From Mesorhizobium sp. B2-7-1 (GTDB taxonomy: Bacteria > Pseudomonadota > Alphaproteobacteria > Rhizobiales > Rhizobiaceae), in assembly GCF_006440735.1 (NCBI RefSeq), contig NZ_VFUA01000043.1, forward strand, positions 1 to 47,723: DNA of 47,723 nt, read 5' to 3'. The translations under genes were made by a program, and so were the position numbers. Positions 15,975-22,498 of the stretch are shown here, piece by piece; within the stretch, counting starts at the first letter, position 1; each line of letters begins with the position of its first letter. Below the pieces are notes generated by a model. The model made no database searches. It saw only the letters and a list, made by a program, of their open reading frames with translations, and had not been told where the DNA came from.

Positions 15975-17140
15975 CGTCAAACGGCAAGAACCGCCTGGCC
16001 TTTTCCACCCGCACCATCCATGGCGGCCAGAGCCACGACCCGCTGACCGGCGCGGTGATGGTGCCGATCTACGCCACCTCCACTTACGGCCAGCAGTCGC
16101 CCGGGGTGCACAAGGGCTTTGAGTATGCCCGCAGCCAGAACCCGACGCGCTTCGCCTTCGAGCGCGCCGTGGCAGACCTCGAAAGCGGCTCGGCCGCCTT
16201 CGCCTTCGCCTCCGGCCTGGCGGCGATCGGCACGGTGCTCGAGCTGCTCGACTCCGGCGCCCACATCGTCGCCACCGACGACATCTATGGCGGCTCGTTC
16301 CGACTGATGGAGCGCGTGCGCAAGCGCTCCGCCGGCCTTGAGGTGAGTTTTGCCGACTTCACCGACCTTGCCGCGGTCGAGGCGGCGATCCGCCCCGAGA
16401 CGAAGCTGCTCTGGGTCGAGACGCCGACCAACCCGCTGCTGCGCATCGTCGATCTCGAAGCGCTCGCGGCCTTGGCCAAACGCAAGGGCTTGCTCACCGT
16501 CGCCGACAACACGTTCTGCAGCCCTTATATCCAGCGTCCGCTGGAGCTCGGCATCGACATCGTCGTGCATTCGACGACGAAATATTTGAACGGCCATTCC
16601 GACATGGTCGGCGGCGTCGCGGTCGTCGGCGACAACAAGGACCTCGCGGCGCAATTGAAATTCCTGCAGAACGCCATCGGCGCCATCTCCGGCCCGTTCG
16701 ACAGCTTTCTCGCGCTGCGCGGCATCAAGACCCTGGCGCTCAGGATGGAGCGTCACTCGGCCAACGGCTTGAAAATAGCGCAATGGCTGGAAACGCGAAA
16801 AGACGTCCGCCGCGTCATCTATCCCGGCCTCGCCAGCCACCCGCAGCACGCCATCGCCGTCCAACAGATGCACGCCTTCGGCGGCATGATCTCGGTCGAC
16901 CTCGACCGCGATCTGGCGGGAACGAAGCGCTTCCTCGAACGCACCCAGCTCTTCACGCTGGCCGAAAGCCTGGGCGGCGTCGAAAGCCTGATCGAGCATC
17001 CCGCGCTGATGACGCACGGCTCGATCCCGGCGGAAAAACGCGCGGCCATCGGCATATCGGATTCGCTGGTGCGGCTGTCCTGCGGGATCGAGGATGGCGA
17101 TGATCTGATCGCGGATCTGGAGCAGGCTCTGGCGCACTAG
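15971..17140 (+). CDS. Cystathionine gamma-lyase / gamma-synthase family PLP enzyme
   Basis: A Cys/Met metabolism PLP enzyme of 389 residues. Motifs: YATSTYGQQSPG with YARSQNPTR (cofactor phosphate and substrate contacts), SGLAAIGTVLELL, ETPTNPLLRIVDLEAL, VADNTFCSPY with the PLP Asp, and HSTTKYLNGHSDMVGG with the PLP Lys. Its coupling to a cystathionine beta-synthase favours the gamma-lyase role, cleaving cystathionine to cysteine, 2-oxobutyrate and ammonia. Gamma-synthase (metB) cannot be excluded by motif. A composite repeat begins two bases after its stop. Confidence 0.88.
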   Translation: MTSNGKNRLAFSTRTIHGGQSHDPLTGAVMVPIYATSTYGQQSPGVHKGFEYARSQNPTRFAFERAVADLESGSAAFAFASGLAAIGTVLELLDSGAHIVATDDIYGGSFRLMERVRKRSAGLEVSFADFTDLAAVEAAIRPETKLLWVETPTNPLLRIVDLEALAALAKRKGLLTVADNTFCSPYIQRPLELGIDIVVHSTTKYLNGHSDMVGGVAVVGDNKDLAAQLKFLQNAIGAISGPFDSFLALRGIKTLALRMERHSANGLKIAQWLETRKDVRRVIYPGLASHPQHAIAVQQMHAFGGMISVDLDRDLAGTKRFLERTQLFTLAESLGGVESLIEHPALMTHGSIPAEKRAAIGISDSLVRLSCGIEDGDDLIADLEQALAH

Positions 17141-17141
17141 C

Positions 17142-17240
17142 GCAATTCCAGGAAAAATGTGAGCGGTTTTCCATCCGGGAATTGCGACAAACAAGGAGAT
17201 AGAGCGCTTCGCCGTTCCATGAAACGGTGAAAACGCTCTA
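17142..17240. repeat. Composite family B element, two hairpin modules
   Basis: Module 1 is GCAATTCC (17142-17149) with GGAATTGC (17178-17185). Module 2 is AGAGCG (17201-17206) with CGCTCT (17234-17239), enclosing CCGTTcc/gAAACGG. The spacer AAGGAGATAG is identical to that at 9317-9415. Confidence 0.82.
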
Positions 17241-17245
17241 AGCGC

Positions 17246-17263
17246 AACTGAGTGCACTTTGCG
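17246..17263 (+). promoter_or_regulatory. Candidate GntR operator O1
   Basis: AACTGAGTGCACTTTGCG, 48 bases before the gntR start. It shares 13 of 18 positions with 18174-18191, including an identical CACTTTGCG end. The core is an imperfect AAGTG/CACTT palindrome. Confidence 0.55.
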
Positions 17264-17278
17264 TTTTCGGAACGTATC

Positions 17279-17312
17279 ATATTGGCGCTTGCCTTTCGGC
17301 GGGCGCCAATAT
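17279..17312 (+). promoter_or_regulatory. Inverted repeat overlapping the gntR start
   Basis: ATATTGGCGC (17279-17288) and GCGCCAATAT (17303-17312) are perfect 10-bp arms with a 14-base spacer. The right arm includes the first two bases of the ATG at 17311. It could be an operator or an RNA hairpin that hides the start. Confidence 0.6.
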
Positions 17313-18051
17313 GAGGACGGGAATGGCAAGGAAACGCAACGATGACGAGAAGCCTGCACCGGACCGCGCGCGCGCCGTGCGTGCCGCCGACAGCGTCGAG
17401 CGGGTCTATGCGCGGATCAAAGACTTCGCCATAGACTACCGATTCCGGCCTGGCGAAAGGATCAACGAGGTCGAGCTCGCCGCCGAGCTGGCGGTCAGCC
17501 GCACGCCGGTTCGCGCCGCCCTCAACAGGCTGCAGCGGGACGGTTTTGTCACCGCGGTGCCAAACAAGGGTTTTTTCGCTCGCGAACTGACGCCGGAAGC
17601 GGTGCGCGATCTCTATGAACTTCGCGCGGCGATCGAGCGGGCTGCCTTCGTGCTTGCCTGTAAACGGGCGACCGACGCCGAGATCAAAGCGGCGGCCGAG
17701 GCCTGGACGAGGCACAGCAGCCTGAAGGATGAAGGCTCATGGGCGAAGATCGCCGTCGCCGACGAAAGCTTCCATAGGGCGCTGACAAAACTGTCGAAGA
17801 ATGCGCAGATGATCGGCGCGCTGGACGGCCTTTGCGCGCGCATCCGCTTCTTCAGACGTATCGATCTGGAGTCCGCGCCGCGACGCGACCGCACCTATCA
17901 CGAACATGACGCGATCATCGACGCCTTGCGCCGCCGCGATGCCGCCGATGGAGCAAGTCTTCTCGAAAGACACATCACGCTGAGCTCTGCGCATGCCATC
18001 GAGGTGGCCGCCCGCGGCCTGGCACGGCTTTTTCCGGACACCGCCGCGTAG
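17311..18051 (+). CDS. GntR family regulator, FCD type
   Basis: A 246-residue regulator with an N-terminal winged helix (YRFRPGERINEVELAAELAV SRTPVRAALNRL, split here for length, about residues 45-80) and a C-terminal FCD ligand-binding domain (LYELRAAIERAAFVLAC; DESFHRALTKLSKN; HEHDAIIDALRRRDADG-like helix with metal-binding His). FCD regulators usually sense small organic or amino acids. It lies 155 bases before dadA on the same strand. A shared motif stands before both genes, pointing to control of itself and of the D-amino-acid operon. ATG 17323, four codons in, has a better GAGGACGGGA site and may be the real start. Confidence 0.9.
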   Translation: MRTGMARKRNDDEKPAPDRARAVRAADSVERVYARIKDFAIDYRFRPGERINEVELAAELAVSRTPVRAALNRLQRDGFVTAVPNKGFFARELTPEAVRDLYELRAAIERAAFVLACKRATDAEIKAAAEAWTRHSSLKDEGSWAKIAVADESFHRALTKLSKNAQMIGALDGLCARIRFFRRIDLESAPRRDRTYHEHDAIIDALRRRDAADGASLLERHITLSSAHAIEVAARGLARLFPDTAA

Positions 18052-18173
18052 AGGGACCTTCGCCCAAAGCCTCCCTGCGTGATCCTTAGCGTCCCGAGGA
18101 AGGGCTGCCCCGCCGGCTCCCCAAAGATCTGCCAATCGCAGGCTGCCCCTTGCGGATCGCGAATTCCATTCTA

Positions 18174-18191
18174 AAGTGTACTCACTTTGCG
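18174..18191 (+). promoter_or_regulatory. Candidate GntR operator O2
   Basis: AAGTGTACTCACTTTGCG contains AAGTG-TACT-CACTT, a perfect 5-bp inverted repeat. It lies 15 bases before the dadA start, where binding would block translation initiation or an adjacent promoter. It matches O1 at 17246. Confidence 0.6.
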
Positions 18192-18206
18192 ATCTCTGGA
18201 GGCGCC

Positions 18207-19448
18207 ATGCGCGTGATCGTGTTGGGTGGCGGCGTTGTCGGCGTCACCACGGCTTACCAGCTGCAGAAGGACGGGCACGAGGTCGTCATCCTCGAGCGCC
18301 GGCCCCAGGTCGCGGCCGAAACCAGCTGGGGCAATGCCGGCATGATCGCGCCGGGGCATTCCTTCGTCTGGTCGTCGCCCAGGGCGCCGATGATCCTGTT
18401 GAAATCGCTGGTGCTGAAGGACCAGGCGCTGCGCTTCAAGCTTTCGGCCGATCCCCGGCTCTACAGCTGGTCGTGGCTCTTCCTGATGGAATGCACGGCG
18501 CAGAAGGCCAGGCGCAACACGCTGCTCAAGCATCGCCTCGCCGCCTATTCGCAATCCGTCCTGCAAGAGGTCGTCGCAGACGAGGCGATCGAATACGACC
18601 GCAACGATCGCGGCATCCTCTATTTCTATCGCAGCCAGCAGGCGCTCGACAAAGGCGTCGATCATATGCGGCTGCTCGAATCCGACGGCCAGCTGATCAA
18701 GGTGCTCGACCGCGACGCCATCGTCGCACTCGACCCGTCGCTGGCCTCGGCGAAGGAAAAGATCGCCGGCGGCATCCATTGCCCGACCGACGAGACCGGC
18801 GACCCGGCGAAATTCACCCGGGCGCTTGCCGCCAAGGTGGTCGAGCGCGGCGGCGAGATCCGCACCGGCACCACCATCACCGGCATCGAGACTTCCAGAG
18901 ACGGCGTCGCGCAGGTGATGACGGACAAGGGCGCGGTCAAGGGCGACGCCTATGTGCTGGCGCTCGGCTCCTACAGTCCGCTCATCGCCAAGACGGTCGG
19001 CATCAGCCTGCCGATCTATCCGATCAAGGGCTATTCCTTGACCATTCCTGTCGGCAACCGCCCGGCGCCGCCGACCATCGCCGCGATCGACGAGCACAAT
19101 CTGGTCGCCATCTCGCGCTTCGGCGACCGGCTGCGCGTCACCGCCACCGCCGAGTTCGCCGGCTACGACACCAGCCACAAGCCGGCCGACTTCGCCTTCA
19201 TGAAAGGCGTGACCGAGGAGCTTTATCCCGAAGGCGCCGATTACGACCGCGCCGAGATGTGGGCGGGTCTCAGGCCGATGACGCCGAACAACCTGCCCGA
19301 GTTCGGCCAGCGGCGTTTGCGCAATCTCTACCTCAACACCGGGCACGGCCATATCGGCTGGACCATGTCGCACGGCTCGGCCCGCATCACCGCCGATCTC
19401 ATTGCCGGCCGCAAGCCGGCCATATCGATGGACGGTCTTTTGAACTGA
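18207..19448 (+). CDS. D-amino-acid dehydrogenase, small-subunit type (DadA-like)
   Basis: An FAD-dependent membrane-associated oxidase of 413 residues that deaminates D-amino acids to 2-oxo acids and feeds electrons to the respiratory chain. It shows the N-terminal GGGVVGVTTAYQL Rossmann motif, ERRPQVAAETSWGNAGMIAP typical of DadA, DETGDPAKFTRALA mid-protein, IPIKGYSLT-like strand (YPIKGYSLTIPV) and the C-terminal NTGHGHIGWTMSHGSA FAD loop. I chose the ATG at 18207 because GGAGG lies 4 bases upstream. The frame opens earlier at 18150 without support. Its partner downstream is a racemase-like gene rather than alr, so its preferred substrate is unclear. Confidence 0.88.
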   Translation: MRVIVLGGGVVGVTTAYQLQKDGHEVVILERRPQVAAETSWGNAGMIAPGHSFVWSSPRAPMILLKSLVLKDQALRFKLSADPRLYSWSWLFLMECTAQKARRNTLLKHRLAAYSQSVLQEVVADEAIEYDRNDRGILYFYRSQQALDKGVDHMRLLESDGQLIKVLDRDAIVALDPSLASAKEKIAGGIHCPTDETGDPAKFTRALAAKVVERGGEIRTGTTITGIETSRDGVAQVMTDKGAVKGDAYVLALGSYSPLIAKTVGISLPIYPIKGYSLTIPVGNRPAPPTIAAIDEHNLVAISRFGDRLRVTATAEFAGYDTSHKPADFAFMKGVTEELYPEGADYDRAEMWAGLRPMTPNNLPEFGQRRLRNLYLNTGHGHIGWTMSHGSARITADLIAGRKPAISMDGLLN

Positions 19449-19489
19449 GAGCAGGATCCCGGACGGGGTCGACCAGGAAAGGGAATGCC

Positions 19490-20296
19490 ATGTCTGTCAG
19501 CGCGGCTGCCACCCGCCCTCAATCCTCGGGACCGGTCGATCTGGGCATATTGCCATCGGAGATCGACGGCGGCCTCGCCTCGCGCGCGGCGATCGGCCTT
19601 GCGATCCTCGCCACCGACCAGACGCTGGAGCATGAGTTCCGCGCGCTGGTCCGCATTCCCGGCGTCGCCTTCTACGAGGCGCGCCTGTTCAACGACAACG
19701 ACATCACGCCGGAGACGCTGAGGGCCATGGGCCCGCGCATCGCGCCCACCGTGGATCTCATCCTGCCCAGCATCCCGCTCGACGTCGTCGGCTTCGGCTG
19801 CACCTCGGCGACCATGACGCTTGGCGAGGAAGCCGTCTTCGCCGAGATCAGGAAGGCGCGGCCCGGCGTCGCCTGCACCACGCCGGTCACTGGCGCCTTG
19901 GCCGCCTTCAAGGCGCTCGGCGCCAAAGGCATCGGCCTGCTCACACCCTATGCGCCCGAGATCAACCAGGGCCTGGTCCGCTACTTCAGTGGCCGCGGCC
20001 TCGATATCGCCGCCGTCGCCACCTTCGACCGGCGCGACGACCGCGAGGCGGCGCGCATATCGCTTGCCTCGATCGAGGCGGCGGCCGAGCGCATGGCGCA
20101 AGTGCCCGGCGTCGAAGCGATCTTCATCTCCTGCACCAGCCTGCGCGTCGCCGAGGCGGTGGCGGAGCTGGAGCGGCGCATCGGCATTCCCGTCACCTCC
20201 TCCAACCACGCCATGGCCTGGCACTGCCTGCGGCTTGCCGGCATCGACGACGTCGTGCCGGCCGGCGGCCGGTTGTTTGCCTTGCCGGCAAGCTGA
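19490..20296 (+). CDS. Asp/Glu racemase superfamily protein (maleate isomerase / arylmalonate decarboxylase-like)
   Basis: A 268-residue protein of the Asp/Glu/hydantoin racemase fold. The two reactive-Cys positions of the superfamily are both occupied: FGCTSATM near residue 104 and ISCTSLR near 211. Single-Cys decarboxylases lack one of them, so a racemase or cis-trans isomerase is more likely. Other family segments are VTGALAAFKALGAKGIGLLTPY and PVTSSNHAMAWHCLRLAG. It starts 41 bases after dadA. Together they could epimerise and then oxidise an amino acid (inference). Maleate isomerase or an EutA-like ectoine-pathway role are alternatives. Confidence 0.82.
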   Translation: MSVSAAATRPQSSGPVDLGILPSEIDGGLASRAAIGLAILATDQTLEHEFRALVRIPGVAFYEARLFNDNDITPETLRAMGPRIAPTVDLILPSIPLDVVGFGCTSATMTLGEEAVFAEIRKARPGVACTTPVTGALAAFKALGAKGIGLLTPYAPEINQGLVRYFSGRGLDIAAVATFDRRDDREAARISLASIEAAAERMAQVPGVEAIFISCTSLRVAEAVAELERRIGIPVTSSNHAMAWHCLRLAGIDDVVPAGGRLFALPAS

Positions 20297-20300
20297 TCGG

Positions 20301-20885
20301 CTACTCGGCCCGCCGAGCGCCGATCCCTTCGGCCACGACCCGGACGAGCCGGCGGATATCGTCCGCGCCGAACGGGAAGCCGGCGAGCGCCGACAGCATC
20401 GCCTGGCCATAGATGCCGAGCAGCACCAGCGCCATGAAGTTCGGGTCCTCGTCGGCGCGTATCTTCCCCTGGCTTTGCCCGAGCACCAGTATGTCGCGCA
20501 CCAGCCGCTGGAACGACGGCCGTCCAGGCGGCGGCTCGAGCGACGGGCGCTCCGCCGGCGCCAGCGCCAGCCTGGCCAGCGACGGGTTGGCCAGGCACCA
20601 GCCGGCGCTGTCGTTCAGCACATTCTCGAGCTGGGCGAAGACGTCCTCATTGGCGGCGATGCGGGCGCGGTAGGCCGGATCCGACTCGGCCTCCACCTGC
20701 GCAATCAGCTGCAGCGCGATTTCCTCCTTGGCGCTGAACAAATTGTAGACGGTCTTGCGCGTCAGCCCGGCGCGTCGCGCGATTTCTTCCATGCCGGTGT
20801 TGTCGAAACCGTGCTCGCGAAAAGCGGCGTCGGCGGCATCGAGGATCAAGGCCCGGGACCGGTCGGTGCGCTTCGGTGTTGTCAT
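20301..20885 (-). CDS. TetR family transcriptional regulator
   Basis: A 194-residue regulator with a typical N-terminal TetR HTH (RALILDAADAAFREHGFDNT, GMEEIARRAGLTRKTVYNLF, about 10-50) and a variable helical ligand domain. It is divergent from the DUF4336 gene, and the 57-base gap holds a run of GTGTAAA half-sites. It probably represses itself and that neighbour. It ends 5 bases from the racemase-like gene but on the opposite strand, so the two genes converge. Confidence 0.92.
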   Translation of the reverse strand: MTTPKRTDRSRALILDAADAAFREHGFDNTGMEEIARRAGLTRKTVYNLFSAKEEIALQLIAQVEAESDPAYRARIAANEDVFAQLENVLNDSAGWCLANPSLARLALAPAERPSLEPPPGRPSFQRLVRDILVLGQSQGKIRADEDPNFMALVLLGIYGQAMLSALAGFPFGADDIRRLVRVVAEGIGARRAE

Positions 20886-20897
20886 TTTTATACGCTA

Positions 20898-20920
20898 GTG
20901 TAAATTTACACGTGTGTAAA
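20898..20920. promoter_or_regulatory. Triple GTGTAAA half-site array (TetR operator)
   Basis: GTGTAAATTTACAC (20898-20911) is a perfect 14-bp palindrome. TTTACAC-GT-GTGTAAA (20905-20920) forms a second palindrome sharing its middle half-site. It lies between the divergent tetR and DUF4336 starts. Confidence 0.75.
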
Positions 20921-20942
20921 ACAAGGCTGGCGTTTGTTCACC

Positions 20943-21635
20943 ATGATCCTGCAGCAGTTCGGTCCCGGGATCTGGCTCGCCGATGGACCGGTCGTCACCG
21001 CCGCAGCCGGCTTCCACTACCCGACGCACATGGCCGTCATCCGCCTGGTCGGCGGCGGCCTGTTCGTCTGGTCGCCGGTCGCACTGAGCAAGGATCTGCG
21101 TGCGGAGTTGGCCGCGCTCGGCGAAGTGCGCTTTCTCATCCCGCCTAATTCGCTGCATCACGTCTTCCTTGCCGACTGGCAGAGCGCCTATCCTCAAGCA
21201 AAAATCTATGCCCCGCCGGGCCTGCGCGAAAAGCGCCCGGATATCCGTTTCGACGGCGACCTCGGCGATGCCCCGATCGCGGAATGGAGGGACGACCTCG
21301 ACCAGGTGGTGATACGCGGCAACCGGATCACCACGGAGGTGGTGTTCTTCCACCATCCGAGCCGCACCGCGCTGTTCACCGACCTCATCCAGCAATTCCG
21401 CCCCGGCTGGTTCAAGGGCTGGCGCGCCATTGTCGCGCGGCTCGATTTGATGATGGCGCCCGAACCGTCGGTGCCGCGCAAATTCCGCCTCGCCTTCACC
21501 GACAGGCAGGCCGCCCGCGCGGCCATCGAACGCGCTCTCTCATGGCCGGCCGAGAATGTGGTGATGGCGCATGGCGAGCCGGTCACCAAGGACGGCCGCG
21601 AATTCCTACGGCGTGCGTTCGCCTGGTTATCGTGA
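20943..21635 (+). CDS. DUF4336 domain protein
   Basis: A 230-residue protein matching the DUF4336 group, which is distantly like metallo-beta-lactamase proteins but has no assigned activity. Visible segments: QFGPGIWLADGPVV, HMAVIRLVGGGLFVWSPVAL, LIPPNSLHHVFLADW, VVFFHHPSRTALFTDLIQ and the C-terminal NVVMAHGEPVTKDGREFLRR. The His residues in LHH, FFHHPS and AHGE could be metal ligands. ATG 20943 is preferred to the TTG three codons earlier. It is controlled, by position, by the divergent TetR protein. Confidence 0.8.
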   Translation: MILQQFGPGIWLADGPVVTAAAGFHYPTHMAVIRLVGGGLFVWSPVALSKDLRAELAALGEVRFLIPPNSLHHVFLADWQSAYPQAKIYAPPGLREKRPDIRFDGDLGDAPIAEWRDDLDQVVIRGNRITTEVVFFHHPSRTALFTDLIQQFRPGWFKGWRAIVARLDLMMAPEPSVPRKFRLAFTDRQAARAAIERALSWPAENVVMAHGEPVTKDGREFLRRAFAWLS

Positions 21636-21706
21636 CTTGGAACGGGCAGCCTCGCCCGTCGTAGGAGTTCGAGGGTCGGCGTATCATGTGGCCAACCGCA
21701 TGGGGC

Positions 21707-21867
21707 GCTCCCCTCTCCGTCTCGGCTTCGCCGATCCACCTCTCCCCGCCTCTGGCGGGGCGAGGAACCTAGGCTTGCGGAGGCCGTGACCTCGGCGGTT
21801 AGCATTTCCTCACCCCCACAAAGTGGGGGAGAGGTGGATCGGCGCGCAGCGCCGAGACGGAGCGGGG
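21707..21867. repeat. Family C element with inverted arms
   Basis: The left arm (21707-21772) holds CTCCGTCTCGGC, CCGATCCACCTCTCCCC and GAGGAA. The right arm (21807-21867) holds TTCCTC, GGGGAGAGGTGGATCGG and GCCGAGACGGAG. About 35 unrelated bases lie between. With its flanks it fills most of the 370-base gap before 22007. Confidence 0.85.
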
Positions 21868-22006
21868 GCCAGCGCTGCCATAAGCGATCGGCCCCGGGCA
21901 GCGAGGGACGACATTTTGCTTTCCTATGGCCCGTTAACCGAATCGGAAGGAGATGTTTAACGCTTCGTCTCTATGTCCCCTCGCCGGGAGGCATCACAGA
22001 GCGAGC

Positions 22007-22183
22007 ATGATGAACGACGAAAAGCGAAACGAATGGCGTGCCATCTTCTACGTGCAGGCGCGCGTCGCCATCCTGTTCGTGCCGGTTGTGCTCAGCCTCC
22101 TCCTCATCGGCATCTTCGCCGGCAATGAGCGCAAATCCGTGCCCGATGCCGTCGACCCGACGGTGACGGGTTCGGTGCGTTAA
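22007..22183 (+). CDS. Small single-helix membrane protein, unknown
   Basis: The 58 residues (57 if the second ATG at 22010 is used) have a charged N-terminus (NDEKRNEWR), one hydrophobic helix (ARVAILFVPVVLSLLLIGIF, about 18-37) and a polar tail ending TVTGSVR. I do not recognise a family. The G+C composition and the absence of overlap with any other plausible gene support it. It converges on the ZnF-UBP gene with 9 bases between stops. Confidence 0.6.
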   Translation: MMNDEKRNEWRAIFYVQARVAILFVPVVLSLLLIGIFAGNERKSVPDAVDPTVTGSVR

Positions 22184-22192
22184 AGCGTACCC

Positions 22193-22498
22193 TCAAACAA
22201 ACTTCGGGATCGGCCCATTCTGCGGCGTCGTATCGCCCTCGAGGTCGACAAAAACCTCGTCGACGAAGCACCAGCCCCAGCCTTCCGGCGGGTCGTAGCC
22301 CTCGATGATCGGATGCTGCGTGGCATGGAAATGCTTTGTCGCGTGGCGGTTGGGCGAGTCGTCGCAGCAGCCGACATGGCCGCAGGTGCGGCAGAGCCTC
22401 AGATGCACCCACCACGAGCCGCTCTTCAGGCATTCCTCGCAGCCCAGCGCGCTCGGCGTGACCTTTTTGATGTCCTTGGTATGCCTGCATTCGTCCAT
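22193..22498 (-). CDS. Zinc-finger UBP domain protein
   Basis: A 101-residue stand-alone ZnF-UBP domain. In eukaryotes this fold binds the free C-terminus of ubiquitin. Bacterial copies have no known partner. The metal pattern is complete: CRH at residues 4-6, CEEC, CRTCGHVGCC, then HATKHFHATQHP, with the aromatic pocket residues WWVHLR and GWGWCFVDEVF. The ATG overlaps the last base of the upstream oxidoreductase stop (TGATG), so the two are translationally coupled, suggesting joint function. The frame continues upstream only as a shadow of that gene. Confidence 0.88.
   Translation of the reverse strand: MDECRHTKDIKKVTPSALGCEECLKSGSWWVHLRLCRTCGHVGCCDDSPNRHATKHFHATQHPIIEGYDPPEGWGWCFVDEVFVDLEGDTTPQNGPIPKFV

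Noticed and set aside
14472..17359. Long minus-strand frames opposite the cystathionine genes
   Set aside because: Both are antisense to well-supported PLP enzymes and show only low-complexity Asp/Arg/Gly-rich text.
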